From: Rhodospirillales bacterium
GTDB lineage: Bacteria > Pseudomonadota > Alphaproteobacteria > Acetobacterales > Acetobacteraceae
Assembly: GCA_028869595.1 (NCBI GenBank)
Contig: JAGWRU010000091.1
Span: 1 to 37,477, forward strand
Direction: 5' to 3'
Length of the DNA: 37,477 bases
The position numbers and the translations under genes were made by a program. The notes under the pieces were generated by a model. That model was not told where the DNA came from. It made no database searches and was given only the letters and a program-made list of their open reading frames with translations. Within the stretch, counting starts at the first letter, position 1. Every line of letters begins with the position of its first letter. Positions 1 to 7,785 of this stretch are shown in pieces.

Positions 1-519
1 GGAGTAGCAGTTGGAGCCACCCGACGACCCCCAGCCGCCCTGGTTGGAGTCGGACCCGCCCCAGGAGTTGCCGCTCGACCCGCCATAGCAGTTCGAGCCG
101 GAACCGTAGCTCGACCCGCCGGAGTAGCAATTGGACCCGCCCGACGACCCCCAGCCGCCCTGGTTGGAGTCGGACCCGCCCCAGGAGCTGCCGCTCGACC
201 CGCCATAGCAGTTCGAGCCGGAACCGCCCCACGACCCGCCGGAGTAGCAATTGGAGCCGGAACCGTAGCTCGACCCGCCGGAGTAGCAATTGGACCCGCC
301 CGACGCCCCCCAGCCGCCCTGGTTGGAATCAGACCCGCCCCAGGAGTTGCCGCTCGACCCGCCATAGCAGTTGGAGCCGGAACCGCCCCACGACCCGCCG
401 GAGTAGCAATTGGACCCGCCCGACGACCCCCAGCCGCCCTGGTTGGAGTCGGACCCGCCCCAGGAGTTGCCGCTCGACCCGCCATAGCAGTTGGAACCGG
501 AACCGCCCCACGATCCGCC
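1..519 (-). repeat. 120-bp tandem coding repeats (40-aa Gly/Ser/Cys units)
   Basis: Four near-identical 120-bp copies lie at 1-120, 121-240, 280-399 and 400-519, in frame with the surface protein. A 39-bp partial unit at 241-279 interrupts the array. Each unit encodes 40 residues rich in Gly, Ser and Asn, with two SNCY motifs and one NQGGW motif. Copies differ at a handful of bases. The array probably continues off the left edge. Confidence 0.95.
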
Positions 520-2451
520 GCCGCAATTGGAGCCGGAGCCCGAGGAGCCGCTGCTCGGCACCGTCACCACGCCGCTGCCGGACACCGTGGTGGTCACGGT
601 GTACTGCCAGGTCTCCCCGGCGCTCAGGATGCCGTCATGGTTGGTATCGCCGACATTATAGCCGTTCTTCAGAACGGCGGTCGGGGTCACGTCGATCGGC
701 TTGCTCGCGGTGCCGATATTATCGACCAGCGACAGCTTGGTGATCGCCGTGGTGCCGGTATTGGTAACGTCGATCGTGTAGGTCTCGGTCCCGTTGGCGT
801 TGATCACCAGCGAGCCGGGCATCTTGTCGACGACGAGCTGCGGCGCTACCGGCGGCGGCGGGGCGGGCGGCACCAGCCCGGCATCGACCGTGGTGAGATT
901 CTCGCCGGAGGTCAGGGTGATCTGCGTGGTCAGCCCGGTGGTCGGGTTGGCGAGGCTGGCCGAAGAGCCGCCCTCGGGGGAGAAGGTGTAGCCGCTCGGC
1001 TCCACGAACTGCACCTCGTAGGTGCCGGGGGCGAGGTTGGCGAAGGTGTAATGCCCGTTGGCATCGGTCGTGGTGGTGGCCAGCACCGTGGTGCCGGCGG
1101 CGTTCAGCAGCTTCACCGTCACGCCCGCCACGCCGGTGGTGGTCAGCGCGCCGGTATCGGCCTTGTCCAGGAACACGGTGTTGCCGATCGAGGCCGGCTG
1201 ATACAGGCCGCAATCGGCATTGGTGATGTTCTGCCCGCCGGTCAGCGCCAGCGGATTGGTGATACCGGTGGTCGGGTTCGGCGCATCCAGCACCGTGACC
1301 GAGGTATTGGCCGGGGCGATCACGTAGCCGGCCGGCGGCACGAACTGCACCTCGTACGTGCCGGGCGGCAGATGGGTGAATTCGTACTGGCCCTGGGCGT
1401 TGGTCGTCGTGGTGGCCAGCACCGTGGTGCCGGTCGCATTCAGCAATTCCACGGTCACGCCGGCCACGCCGATGCCGGTGGGCACGCCGCTATCGGTGCT
1501 GTCCAGATAGACGGTGTTGCCGATCGTGCCGGTCGGCACCAGCCCGGCATCGACCGAGACGATATGCTGGCCGGCCGTCACCGTGATCGGCGCGGTGATG
1601 CCGGTGGTGGGGTTGGCGCTGCTGGAAAGATCGGGGTTGGAACTCGCGTTTTCGGGCGAGAACGCATAGCCGGTCGGCGAGACGAACTGCACCTCGTACG
1701 TGCCGGGCAGCAGATTGGCGAAATTGTAATCGCCATTGGCATCCGTGGTGGTGGTGGCCAGCACGGTGGAGCCGTTGGCGCTGAGCAGATTGACCGTCAC
1801 GCCCGCCACGCCCGGGCCGGCATTGACGCCGGTCTGGATGCCGGTGCCGGCCGTGTCCATGAACACGTTGTCGCCGATCGAGGCGGTCTGGGTCAGCGGC
1901 GTCGGCTTGAAGCCGAAATCGATGATCGAGAAATCATCCAGCGAGCCGGCCGGCGCATTCGCCGCGACGCTGGCGGTGACGGTCACATCGACATGCAGAT
2001 TCTGATAGGCGGCGAACATCGGCAGATCGCCCGGCTGGCTACCCGGCGTGCCGGTCGTGTCGCCGAGATTGAGGTTCTCCTCCCCCACCAGATTGCCGGA
2101 CGTGTCATAGACCTTCTCCACCACATTGATGGAGATGCCGGAGCCGGCCTGCGCATCGGGCTGGAAGGCGGCGAACATCTGGCCCAGCCCTTGGGTCGGG
2201 TCGGTGCTCGCCACGTCGAAGCTGAAATTCAGCGTGGTCGAGGAACCGGGCGCATAGGCGCCGGCCTGAAACCCCTGCCATTCCAGCCCCTGATAGGCGC
2301 TGACGCCCACGATCGGCACGTTCTGCGCCGCAAAGGCCATCGGCGAGGCGGTGAAGGATCCCACCGTCCCCACATCCGTCTCGGTGACCGAGATGTTCGA
2401 GAAACTGGCAATGCCGAACGTCGTGTTGGCGAATGTCAGGGTCGAAGACAT
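1..2451 (-). CDS. SdrD_B-like multidomain surface protein, C-terminus beyond window edge
   Basis: Open frame from ATG at 2451 to the left edge with no stop (at least 817 aa, so partial). A GGAG ribosome site lies about 9 nt upstream. Residues 1-185 form a beta-rich N-terminal region without an obvious signal peptide. Three SdrD_B/prealbumin-like modules follow, each opening with SIGD or SIGN then VFxD/VYLD and closing with PGTYEVQF (starting near residues 188, 308 and 419). A DUF11-like module (about 535-635, with the NGYNVGDTNHDG motif) comes next, then a low-complexity Gly/Ser/Asn/Trp/Tyr/Cys region built from 40-residue repeats. Such proteins are extracellular stalks or adhesins (family knowledge). 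The missing signal peptide suggests type I secretion or a C-terminal sorting signal outside the window (inference). It lies 104 bp downstream of a PEP-CTERM gene on the same strand. Confidence 0.85.
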   Translation of the reverse strand, partial: MSSTLTFANTTFGIASFSNISVTETDVGTVGSFTASPMAFAAQNVPIVGVSAYQGLEWQGFQAGAYAPGSSTTLNFSFDVASTDPTQGLGQMFAAFQPDAQAGSGISINVVEKVYDTSGNLVGEENLNLGDTTGTPGSQPGDLPMFAAYQNLHVDVTVTASVAANAPAGSLDDFSIIDFGFKPTPLTQTASIGDNVFMDTAGTGIQTGVNAGPGVAGVTVNLLSANGSTVLATTTTDANGDYNFANLLPGTYEVQFVSPTGYAFSPENASSNPDLSSSANPTTGITAPITVTAGQHIVSVDAGLVPTGTIGNTVYLDSTDSGVPTGIGVAGVTVELLNATGTTVLATTTTNAQGQYEFTHLPPGTYEVQFVPPAGYVIAPANTSVTVLDAPNPTTGITNPLALTGGQNITNADCGLYQPASIGNTVFLDKADTGALTTTGVAGVTVKLLNAAGTTVLATTTTDANGHYTFANLAPGTYEVQFVEPSGYTFSPEGGSSASLANPTTGLTTQITLTSGENLTTVDAGLVPPAPPPPVAPQLVVDKMPGSLVINANGTETYTIDVTNTGTTAITKLSLVDNIGTASKPIDVTPTAVLKNGYNVGDTNHDGILSAGETWQYTVTTTVSGSGVVTVPSSGSSGSGSNCGGGSWGGSGSNCYGGSSGNSWGGSDSNQGGWGSSGGSNCYSGGSWGGSGSNCYGGSSGNSWGGSDSNQGGWGASGGSNCYSGGSSYGSGSNCYSGGSWGGSGSNCYGGSSGSSWGGSDSNQGGWGSSGGSNCYSGGSSYGSGSNCYGGSSGNSWGGSDSNQGGWGSSGGSNCYS

Positions 2452-2529
2452 GGGCGATTACTCCGCACTCTAACCCTCCCGGAAGGCCGCGCTGCCCCGG
2501 AGGTGTTCAGAACGTGACGATCCGGCACA

Positions 2530-2549
2530 GGCGGCGTTCGCGCGCCGCC
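2530..2549 (-). terminator. candidate stem-loop after PEP-CTERM gene
   Basis: GGCGGCG (2530-2536) and CGCCGCC (2543-2549) can form a 7-bp all-GC stem with a 6-nt loop, 6 nt beyond the PEP-CTERM stop. No U-tract follows on the minus strand, so this may be only an attenuating hairpin between the two surface genes. Confidence 0.35.
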
Positions 2550-2555
2550 CTGTTG

Positions 2556-3248
2556 TCAGCCGAAAGCGGCGACTCGTCGGCGCATGGAACGCAGCGCGTC
2601 CCGCAGCGCGGTGGAACGGAACCCGGCCAGCGACAGCAGGCCGAGGAAGAAAAGACCGATGCTGGCCGGTTCCGGCACCATCGACAGGGTCTGCGTCACC
2701 GAGGTGACGGACGCGCTGTTGCCGGTGCCGATGGCGAAGGTGGTGATGTCCTTCGACAGATAGACCAGCGACTGGGCGGCGAAAGCGATGGTCTGCGAGG
2801 TCGTGCCGCCGACCTTCACGTTCAGCGCGCCGAGCGACGTCGAGCCGTCGCTGGCATAGACCGTCTCGCCGGTGGAGGCCGAGGAGGACGCGCCGACGCT
2901 GGAACCGGCGATGCCGAGCGACACGCCGTTGATGCCCGAACCCGACGCCGAGAATTCGACGCTGAGGTCATGGCTGGTGCCGGGATCGGAAACGATCGAG
3001 GAGGAGGTGCCGGAGATGGTGATGCCGGGCGCCGAGCCGCCGGAGGACACGAATGTCGCCTGCGATCCGCAAGCCGTGCCGCCGAAGGAGCAGGCGGTGA
3101 CAGTGAAGGTCACGCCGTCGGAGACCAGCGACTGGCCAATCTGCAGCGGCGTCGCCTGGGCCGCGCCGGCCAATGCCAGCGACAAAGCCGCAGCACCCAG
3201 CCCCGCCACGCCGTAGCCCCGCATCCGCGACCGGATCATCCCCTGCAT
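2556..3248 (-). CDS. PEP-CTERM sorting-domain protein
   Basis: 230-aa exported protein. The N-terminus has basic residues and a hydrophobic signal peptide ending near AQA (residues 1-32). The mature part is Ser/Thr/Gly-rich and beta-strand-like, with two Cys near residues 53 and 60. The C-terminus has the tripartite PEP-CTERM signal: VPEP, a hydrophobic helix (IGLFFLGLLSLAGF), then an Arg-rich tail. Proteins with this tail are recognised in the inner membrane by exosortase and linked to exopolysaccharide-related surface export (established for the family). No exosortase gene is in the window. The start is uncertain: ATGs at codons 1, 4 and 9 are all possible and none has a strong ribosome site. 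It is followed on the same strand by the SdrD_B-like gene, so both may be surface components (inference). Confidence 0.88.
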   Translation of the reverse strand: MQGMIRSRMRGYGVAGLGAAALSLALAGAAQATPLQIGQSLVSDGVTFTVTACSFGGTACGSQATFVSSGGSAPGITISGTSSSIVSDPGTSHDLSVEFSASGSGINGVSLGIAGSSVGASSSASTGETVYASDGSTSLGALNVKVGGTTSQTIAFAAQSLVYLSKDITTFAIGTGNSASVTSVTQTLSMVPEPASIGLFFLGLLSLAGFRSTALRDALRSMRRRVAAFG

Positions 3249-3358
3249 CCGACTACGTCCCTATGCCGTCATCGTGGTTCACGAAAATCTGACGCACATT
3301 CACCGATCGTCATCGATCAACCGAATGGCCTAATCCTTCTGTCGCAATTTGATATCGC

Positions 3359-3380
3359 AACTTTCACGGGTTGTAAAGTT
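3359..3380. promoter_or_regulatory. inverted repeat, possible operator
   Basis: AACTTT (3359-3364) and AAAGTT (3375-3380) are exact reverse complements separated by 10 nt, 111-132 bp upstream of the PEP-CTERM start. The spacing suits a dimeric regulator. No family assignment is possible. Confidence 0.3.
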
Positions 3381-3448
3381 AAGGTGCGTTGTGACTCAAA
3401 AAAGAATCACATGAGGAAATTGCTAGGGTTTTTGGGCAATGGCGCCTA

Positions 3449-3462
3449 TTCGGCGTGCCGAA
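3449..3462. promoter_or_regulatory. 14-bp palindrome TTCGGC-GT-GCCGAA
   Basis: Perfect 6-bp arms with a 2-nt centre, followed on the plus strand by an A-run and on the minus strand preceded by a T-run. It is too tight for a hairpin and fits a protein-binding site better. Function unknown. Confidence 0.3.
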
Positions 3463-3655
3463 AAAATAATAACGAACTATGAAAAAGATATTAGTATCAT
3501 AAATTAGGCGATATTCCCTTCAAAATGGTATCTGGTTGCCGGTCCGCTCGCCTGTTCGTTGCGTAAGCGGGACGCGGCTTCGTACGCGCCGCGTGACAAT
3601 CCGGGGCTTTGGTCATCACGAATCCGCGATGGTGTACGAAATCCGATGCCGCGCC

Positions 3656-3673
3656 AGGGCGCGCGGGCGCCCT
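3656..3673 (-). terminator. candidate terminator hairpin of polA
   Basis: AGGGCGC (3656-3662) and GCGCCCT (3667-3673) form a perfect 7-bp stem with a GCGG loop, 12 nt beyond the polA stop codon. There is no U-tract, which is common in GC-rich alphaproteobacteria. Confidence 0.5.
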
Positions 3674-3685
3674 CGGGGGGCGGTA

Positions 3686-6484
3686 TCAGTGCGCCTCGGC
3701 CCAGGATCGCCCGGTGCCGGTTTCCACCACCAGCGGCACGGCCAGCCGCGCCGCGCCCTCCATCGTGGTGCGGGCGATCGCGGCCAAGGCCGGGGCGGAT
3801 TCTTCGGCGACTTCGAACAGCAGCTCGTCATGCACCTGCAACAGCAGCCGCGCCGCCTCGCCCAGCCCCGCCATCGCCGCCGGCATCGCCACCATGGCCC
3901 GCTTGATGATATCCGCCGCCCCGCCCTGCAGCGGCGCATTGATCGCCTGGCGTTCGGCATAGGCCCGCCGCGCGCCGTTGCGATCGGCGATCCCCGGCAC
4001 GAAGCAGCGCCGTCCGAAGGGCGAGGTCACGAAACCCTGGCTGCGCGCCTCCTCCTTGCGCGCCTCCATGTAATCGAGGATCGCCGGGTAGCGGCGGAAA
4101 TAGGCCTCGATATAGCCGCGCGCCTCGCCCGGGCCGATGCCCAGCTGGCGCGCCAGGCCGAAGGCGCTGATGCCGTAGATGATGCCGAAATTGATCGCCT
4201 TGGCGCGCCGGCGGGTCATCGGGTCCATCCCCTGCATGGGAATGCCGAACACCTCGCTCGCGGTGCGGGCGTGGATATCCTCGTTGTTGCGGAAACTCTC
4301 CCGCAGCGCCGGGATATCGGCGACATGGGCGAGCAGGCGCAGCTCGATCTGCGAATAATCCGCGCTCAGCAGCACATGGCCGGGCGCGGCGACAAAGGCG
4401 CGGCGGATGCGGCTGCCTTCCTCGGTGCGGATCGGGATGTTCTGCAGATTGGGATCAGTGGAGGAAAGCCGCCCGGTACTGGCGATGGCCATCGCGAAGC
4501 TGGTGTGCAGCCGCCCGGTCGCGGGATTGATCTGCTCGACCAGCGCATCGGCATAGGTCGATTTCAGCTTCGCGAGCTGGCGCCATTCCAGCACCTTGGC
4601 CGGCAGATCGTGGCCCTGCTCGGCGAGGCTCTGCAACACCGAGGCATCGGTGCCCCAGGCGCCGGTCTTCATCCGCTTGCCGCCGGGCAGGCTCATTTCG
4701 TCGAACAGCACCTCGCCCAGCTGCTTCGGGCTGGACAGGTTGAAGGGATGGCCGGCCAGGGCATGCGCCTCGGCTTCCATCACCTCCATGCGGGCGGCGA
4801 AATCGGCCGAGATGACGCGCAATTCCGCCGCATCGACGGCGATGCCGGCCTGCTCCATCGCCAGCAGCACCGGCACCAAGGCGCGTTCCTCGTGCTCGTA
4901 CAATGCCAGCGCTCCGGCCTCGCGCAGGCGCGGGCGCAGCAGCGCCCAAAGCCGCAGCGCGATATCCGCATCCTCCGCCGCATAGGCGGTGGCCTGTTCG
5001 AGCGCGACCTCGGCGAAGCTGATCCGGTTGCGCCCGCTGCCGGTCACCGCGTCATAGGGGATCGGTGTGTGCCCCAGATGCAGCTGGCTCAGCTCGTCCA
5101 GCCCGTGCCCATGCATCCCGGCTTCCTGGGCGTAGGAGATCAGCATCGAATCGTCGATCGGCGCGATGGCGGGAAACCCGGCGCGGGTCAGCACCAGCAT
5201 GTCGAATTTGGCGTTCTGGAAGATTTTCAGCACGCAGGGATCGGCCAGCAACGGCCCCAGCAGCGCGATCGCCTGCTCCGGCTTGAGCTGCGGATCGAGC
5301 ACGGCATGGGCCAGCGGCACGTAACAAGCCCGCCCCGGCGCGGTGGCCAGAGAAAATCCGATCAGCCGGGCGCGCATCGCATCCAGCCCGTCGGTTTCGG
5401 TATCCACGGCGACGATGCCCGCTGCCGCCGCCTCGGCGATGTAGCGGGCCAGGGCCGCCTCGGTGGTGACGGTCTCGTATGGGCCGAACGGCGCATCCGG
5501 GCCGGCGGCGGGCGTTTTCGCCGGCGGGACGGCAGTGGTGGCGACGGCAGCGCTGGCGAGGGGCACGGCGGCAGGCGCGGCCGGTGCCGGGGGGGGGCCG
5601 TCCAGGCCGAGCCGGCTCATCAGGCTGCGAAACCCCTGTGCCGCCAGGAACGCACCCAGCCGCGCCGGGTCGGGCGGGCAGGCGGCGAGATCGGCGAGCG
5701 GACGGGGCAGCGGCACGTCCTGGCACAGCGTGACCAGTTGCAGCGACAGGCGGGCCTTGTCGGCATGTTCGATCAGCACGTCCCGCCGCTTGGAGGGTTT
5801 CATGCCCGGCGCTGCCGCCAGCACCGCCTCCAGATCGCCGAATTCGCCGATCAGCTGTGCTGCGGTTTTCGGCCCGATGCCGGGCACGCCCGGCACGTTA
5901 TCGGTGGAATCGCCCATCAGCGCCTGGGCATCGGCCATTTTTTCCGGCGGGACGCCGAATTTCTCCATCACCTCGGCCGCGCCGATGGGTTTCTGGCGGA
6001 TCGGGTCCAGCATGGCGATGCCGGGGCGGAGCAACTGCATCAGATCCTTGTCGGAGGAGACGATGGTCGCCTGTCCCCCCGCCGCCACCATCGCCGCCGC
6101 GTAGGAGGCGATCAGGTCATCGGCCTCCCAATCCGCCAGCTCGATCGCCGGCACGCCGAACGCCTCGGTCGCTTCGCGCACCAGGGCGAATTGCGGCACC
6201 AGCTCCTCCGGCGCGGGGGGGCGATGGGCCTTGTACTCCGGGTAGATGCGGTTGCGGAACGTCGCCCGGCCGGCATCGAAAATTACCGCAACCGCATTGC
6301 CCTCCTGATCCTTCAGCAGGCGCGAGAGCATGTTGCTGAAGCCATAGACCGCATTGACCGGCACGCCGTCCGGGCGCGTCATCGGCGGCAAGGCATGGAA
6401 GGCGCGGAAGATGAAGCCCGATCCGTCGATCAGGATCAGGTGATCGGGCGTCTTGGCCGCCGGATCCTTGCCCGAGGCGGTCAA
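3686..6484 (-). CDS. polA: DNA polymerase I
   Basis: 932 aa, the usual length for the full three-domain enzyme. It fills gaps and removes RNA primers in replication and repair. The N-terminal 5'-3' exonuclease domain (about 1-290) has LIDGSGFIFRAF, the acidic WEADDL and SSDKDLMQL motifs, and the GDSTDNVPGVPGIGPKTA helix-hairpin-helix. A Pro/Ala linker follows (about 295-330). The 3'-5' exonuclease (from about 355) keeps DTETDG, NAKFD and AEDAD, so proofreading looks intact. The polymerase domain has motif A (SADYSQIELR), motif B (RRRAKAINFGIIYG) and motif C (QVHDELL). The start is a TTG overlapping the TGA of the upstream zinc-finger gene (TTGA); no in-frame ATG lies before the first conserved motif. 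A 9-base C tract lies in the linker (5589-5597). Confidence 0.97.
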   Translation of the reverse strand: MTASGKDPAAKTPDHLILIDGSGFIFRAFHALPPMTRPDGVPVNAVYGFSNMLSRLLKDQEGNAVAVIFDAGRATFRNRIYPEYKAHRPPAPEELVPQFALVREATEAFGVPAIELADWEADDLIASYAAAMVAAGGQATIVSSDKDLMQLLRPGIAMLDPIRQKPIGAAEVMEKFGVPPEKMADAQALMGDSTDNVPGVPGIGPKTAAQLIGEFGDLEAVLAAAPGMKPSKRRDVLIEHADKARLSLQLVTLCQDVPLPRPLADLAACPPDPARLGAFLAAQGFRSLMSRLGLDGPPPAPAAPAAVPLASAAVATTAVPPAKTPAAGPDAPFGPYETVTTEAALARYIAEAAAAGIVAVDTETDGLDAMRARLIGFSLATAPGRACYVPLAHAVLDPQLKPEQAIALLGPLLADPCVLKIFQNAKFDMLVLTRAGFPAIAPIDDSMLISYAQEAGMHGHGLDELSQLHLGHTPIPYDAVTGSGRNRISFAEVALEQATAYAAEDADIALRLWALLRPRLREAGALALYEHEERALVPVLLAMEQAGIAVDAAELRVISADFAARMEVMEAEAHALAGHPFNLSSPKQLGEVLFDEMSLPGGKRMKTGAWGTDASVLQSLAEQGHDLPAKVLEWRQLAKLKSTYADALVEQINPATGRLHTSFAMAIASTGRLSSTDPNLQNIPIRTEEGSRIRRAFVAAPGHVLLSADYSQIELRLLAHVADIPALRESFRNNEDIHARTASEVFGIPMQGMDPMTRRRAKAINFGIIYGISAFGLARQLGIGPGEARGYIEAYFRRYPAILDYMEARKEEARSQGFVTSPFGRRCFVPGIADRNGARRAYAERQAINAPLQGGAADIIKRAMVAMPAAMAGLGEAARLLLQVHDELLFEVAEESAPALAAIARTTMEGAARLAVPLVVETGTGRSWAEAH

Positions 6485-6675
6485 TGCCCGTGATCATCCC
6501 CGGCGCCGGGGTTGAGGACATAAAGGCGCGAGCAATACGGGCACATCACCTCGCTGCCGACGATGCGCAGGAAGACGCGCGGATGGCCGAGCGCGCCGTC
6601 GCCGCCATCGCAGGCAATCGTGCGCTCGTTGACGTGCAGGATCTCGGTGGGCATGGGCGCGTTGCCGTCCGGCAT
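6481..6675 (-). CDS. small zinc-finger domain protein (zf-CHCC type)
   Basis: 64 aa. It contains a CDGGDGALGHPRVFL segment and a MCPYCSRLYV segment. This gives Cys, His, Cys, Cys in the order expected for the zf-CHCC family related to the NDUFS6 subunit of mitochondrial complex I, which is common as a small stand-alone protein in alphaproteobacteria. The start at 6675 was chosen because AAGGA lies about 9 nt upstream; longer versions of the frame have no similarity. Its stop overlaps the TTG start of polA, so the two are probably co-transcribed and translationally coupled. It is divergent from the hydrolase gene with only 53 bp between starts. Role not established; a zinc-binding partner in respiratory-complex assembly is the family-level guess. 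Confidence 0.85.
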   Translation of the reverse strand: MPDGNAPMPTEILHVNERTIACDGGDGALGHPRVFLRIVGSEVMCPYCSRLYVLNPGAGDDHGH

Positions 6676-6728
6676 GGCGTGGTCCTTAAGGGATCTAAGA
6701 GGGGCGCGCTGGTCGGCAGCGCGGCGGG

Positions 6729-7751
6729 ATGATAGCGATGCGGCCCATGCTTTCAACCATTCGTATCGTTCCGGCGGTGATCCTGGCGCTGCTGCTGGCC
6801 GCCTGCACGACCCATCTGGCAAGTCCCGGGCCTTCCGTGCAGGCTCCCGCCATGACCGACGGGTTCTTCACGATGGCCGACGGGGCGCGCCTGCCCTATC
6901 GCCGCTGGATGCCGCCCGCGGGCACGCCGCTTCGTGCCGTCGTGCTGGCGCTGCACGGCATGAATGACAGCCGCGATGCCTGGGAATACCCGGCCCCGGA
7001 TTTCGCCGCCGCCGGGATCGCCGTCTATGCCCCGGACCAGCGCGGCTTCGGTGCCGCCCCGGGGCGCGGCTACTGGCCGGGCAGCCAGGCGCTGGTCGAC
7101 GATGCCCGCCAGATGGCCGCGCTGATGGCCGCGCGCTATCCGCATCTGCCGCTGATCCTGATGGGCGAGAGCATGGGCGGGGCGGTGCTGATGAAGCTCG
7201 CCACCGAACCCGATGCGCCGGCGCATGTGCGCTACGTGCTGGTCGCGCCGGCGGTCTGGGGACGCCAGGACATGAACTGGGCGATCCGCGCGGCGCTGTG
7301 GGTGACGTATCGGCTGTTGCCCGGGCTGCGTCTGTCCGGCGCCGGGGCGCATCGCGTGGCATCCGATAACCGCGAGGCGCTGATCCGCCTGTCCGAAGAC
7401 CCGCTGACCCTCCTGGAAACCCGCGTCGATGCGATCCACGGGCTGGTCGATCTGATGGGCAGCGCGCAGCGCGCGGCGGCGCATTTCCGCGCTCCGGCCC
7501 TGTTCCTGTACGGCGGGCATGACGAGTTGGTGCCGAAACGCGCCATGGCGGCGACCTGGCGGGCGTTGCCGGCCGGCGCGCGGCTGGCCTTCTATCCGCA
7601 TGGCTATCATTTGCTGCTGCGCGACCTGGATCGGAAAGTGCCGATCGACGACATCATCGCCTGGATCGAGGATCCCGCCGCGCCGCTGCCTTCCGGCGCC
7701 GGCGAGACGGCGCGGGAATGGCTGGCGGAGCGGGCGCTGATCCATCGCTGA
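6729..7751 (+). CDS. alpha/beta-hydrolase lipoprotein, lysophospholipase/monoacylglycerol lipase-like
   Basis: 340 aa. The N-terminus is a lipoprotein signal with lipobox LLAAC, so the protein is probably acylated and held in the cell envelope. The alpha/beta-hydrolase core has LALHGMNDS (oxyanion region), PDQRGFG, the nucleophile elbow GESMGG, the acid region GGHDELVP and the catalytic His in YPHGYHLLLRD. These features match the serine aminopeptidase/lysophospholipase (Hydrolase_4) family, whose members hydrolyse lysolipids or monoacylglycerols. The exact substrate cannot be read from sequence. The start is ambiguous among ATGs at 6729, 6738 and 6747; all keep the signal peptide. It is convergent with the CDF transporter gene, 34 bp away. 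Confidence 0.88.
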   Translation: MIAMRPMLSTIRIVPAVILALLLAACTTHLASPGPSVQAPAMTDGFFTMADGARLPYRRWMPPAGTPLRAVVLALHGMNDSRDAWEYPAPDFAAAGIAVYAPDQRGFGAAPGRGYWPGSQALVDDARQMAALMAARYPHLPLILMGESMGGAVLMKLATEPDAPAHVRYVLVAPAVWGRQDMNWAIRAALWVTYRLLPGLRLSGAGAHRVASDNREALIRLSEDPLTLLETRVDAIHGLVDLMGSAQRAAAHFRAPALFLYGGHDELVPKRAMAATWRALPAGARLAFYPHGYHLLLRDLDRKVPIDDIIAWIEDPAAPLPSGAGETAREWLAERALIHR

Positions 7752-7785
7752 CGGGATTAAGGATGGCGCGCGGACCTTTCCCGCC

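Larger units (their letters stand above)
3249..3685. other. 437-bp AT-rich intergenic region
   Basis: Separates the PEP-CTERM gene (upstream side) from the 3' end of polA. It is clearly AT-richer than all surrounding DNA from about 3290 to 3540 and should contain the promoter of the surface genes. It holds two inverted repeats (3359-3380 and 3449-3462) and a GC-rich hairpin next to polA (3656-3673). No convincing gene was found. Confidence 0.7.

Noticed and set aside
1-519. CRISPR array
   Set aside because: Repeats are contiguous, in frame and coding, without unique spacers between short repeats.
637-2517. 626-codon plus-strand frame
   Set aside because: Antisense to the SdrD_B-like gene, whose minus-strand frame has clear domains and a ribosome site.
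3411-3482. 23-codon ORF in the AT-rich gap
   Set aside because: Has an ATG and ends in TGA but shows no ribosome site or recognisable feature; too short to support.
3536-6493. 985-codon open frame on the plus strand
   Set aside because: Antisense to polA; no domain recognisable and composition biased to Arg/Gly/His.
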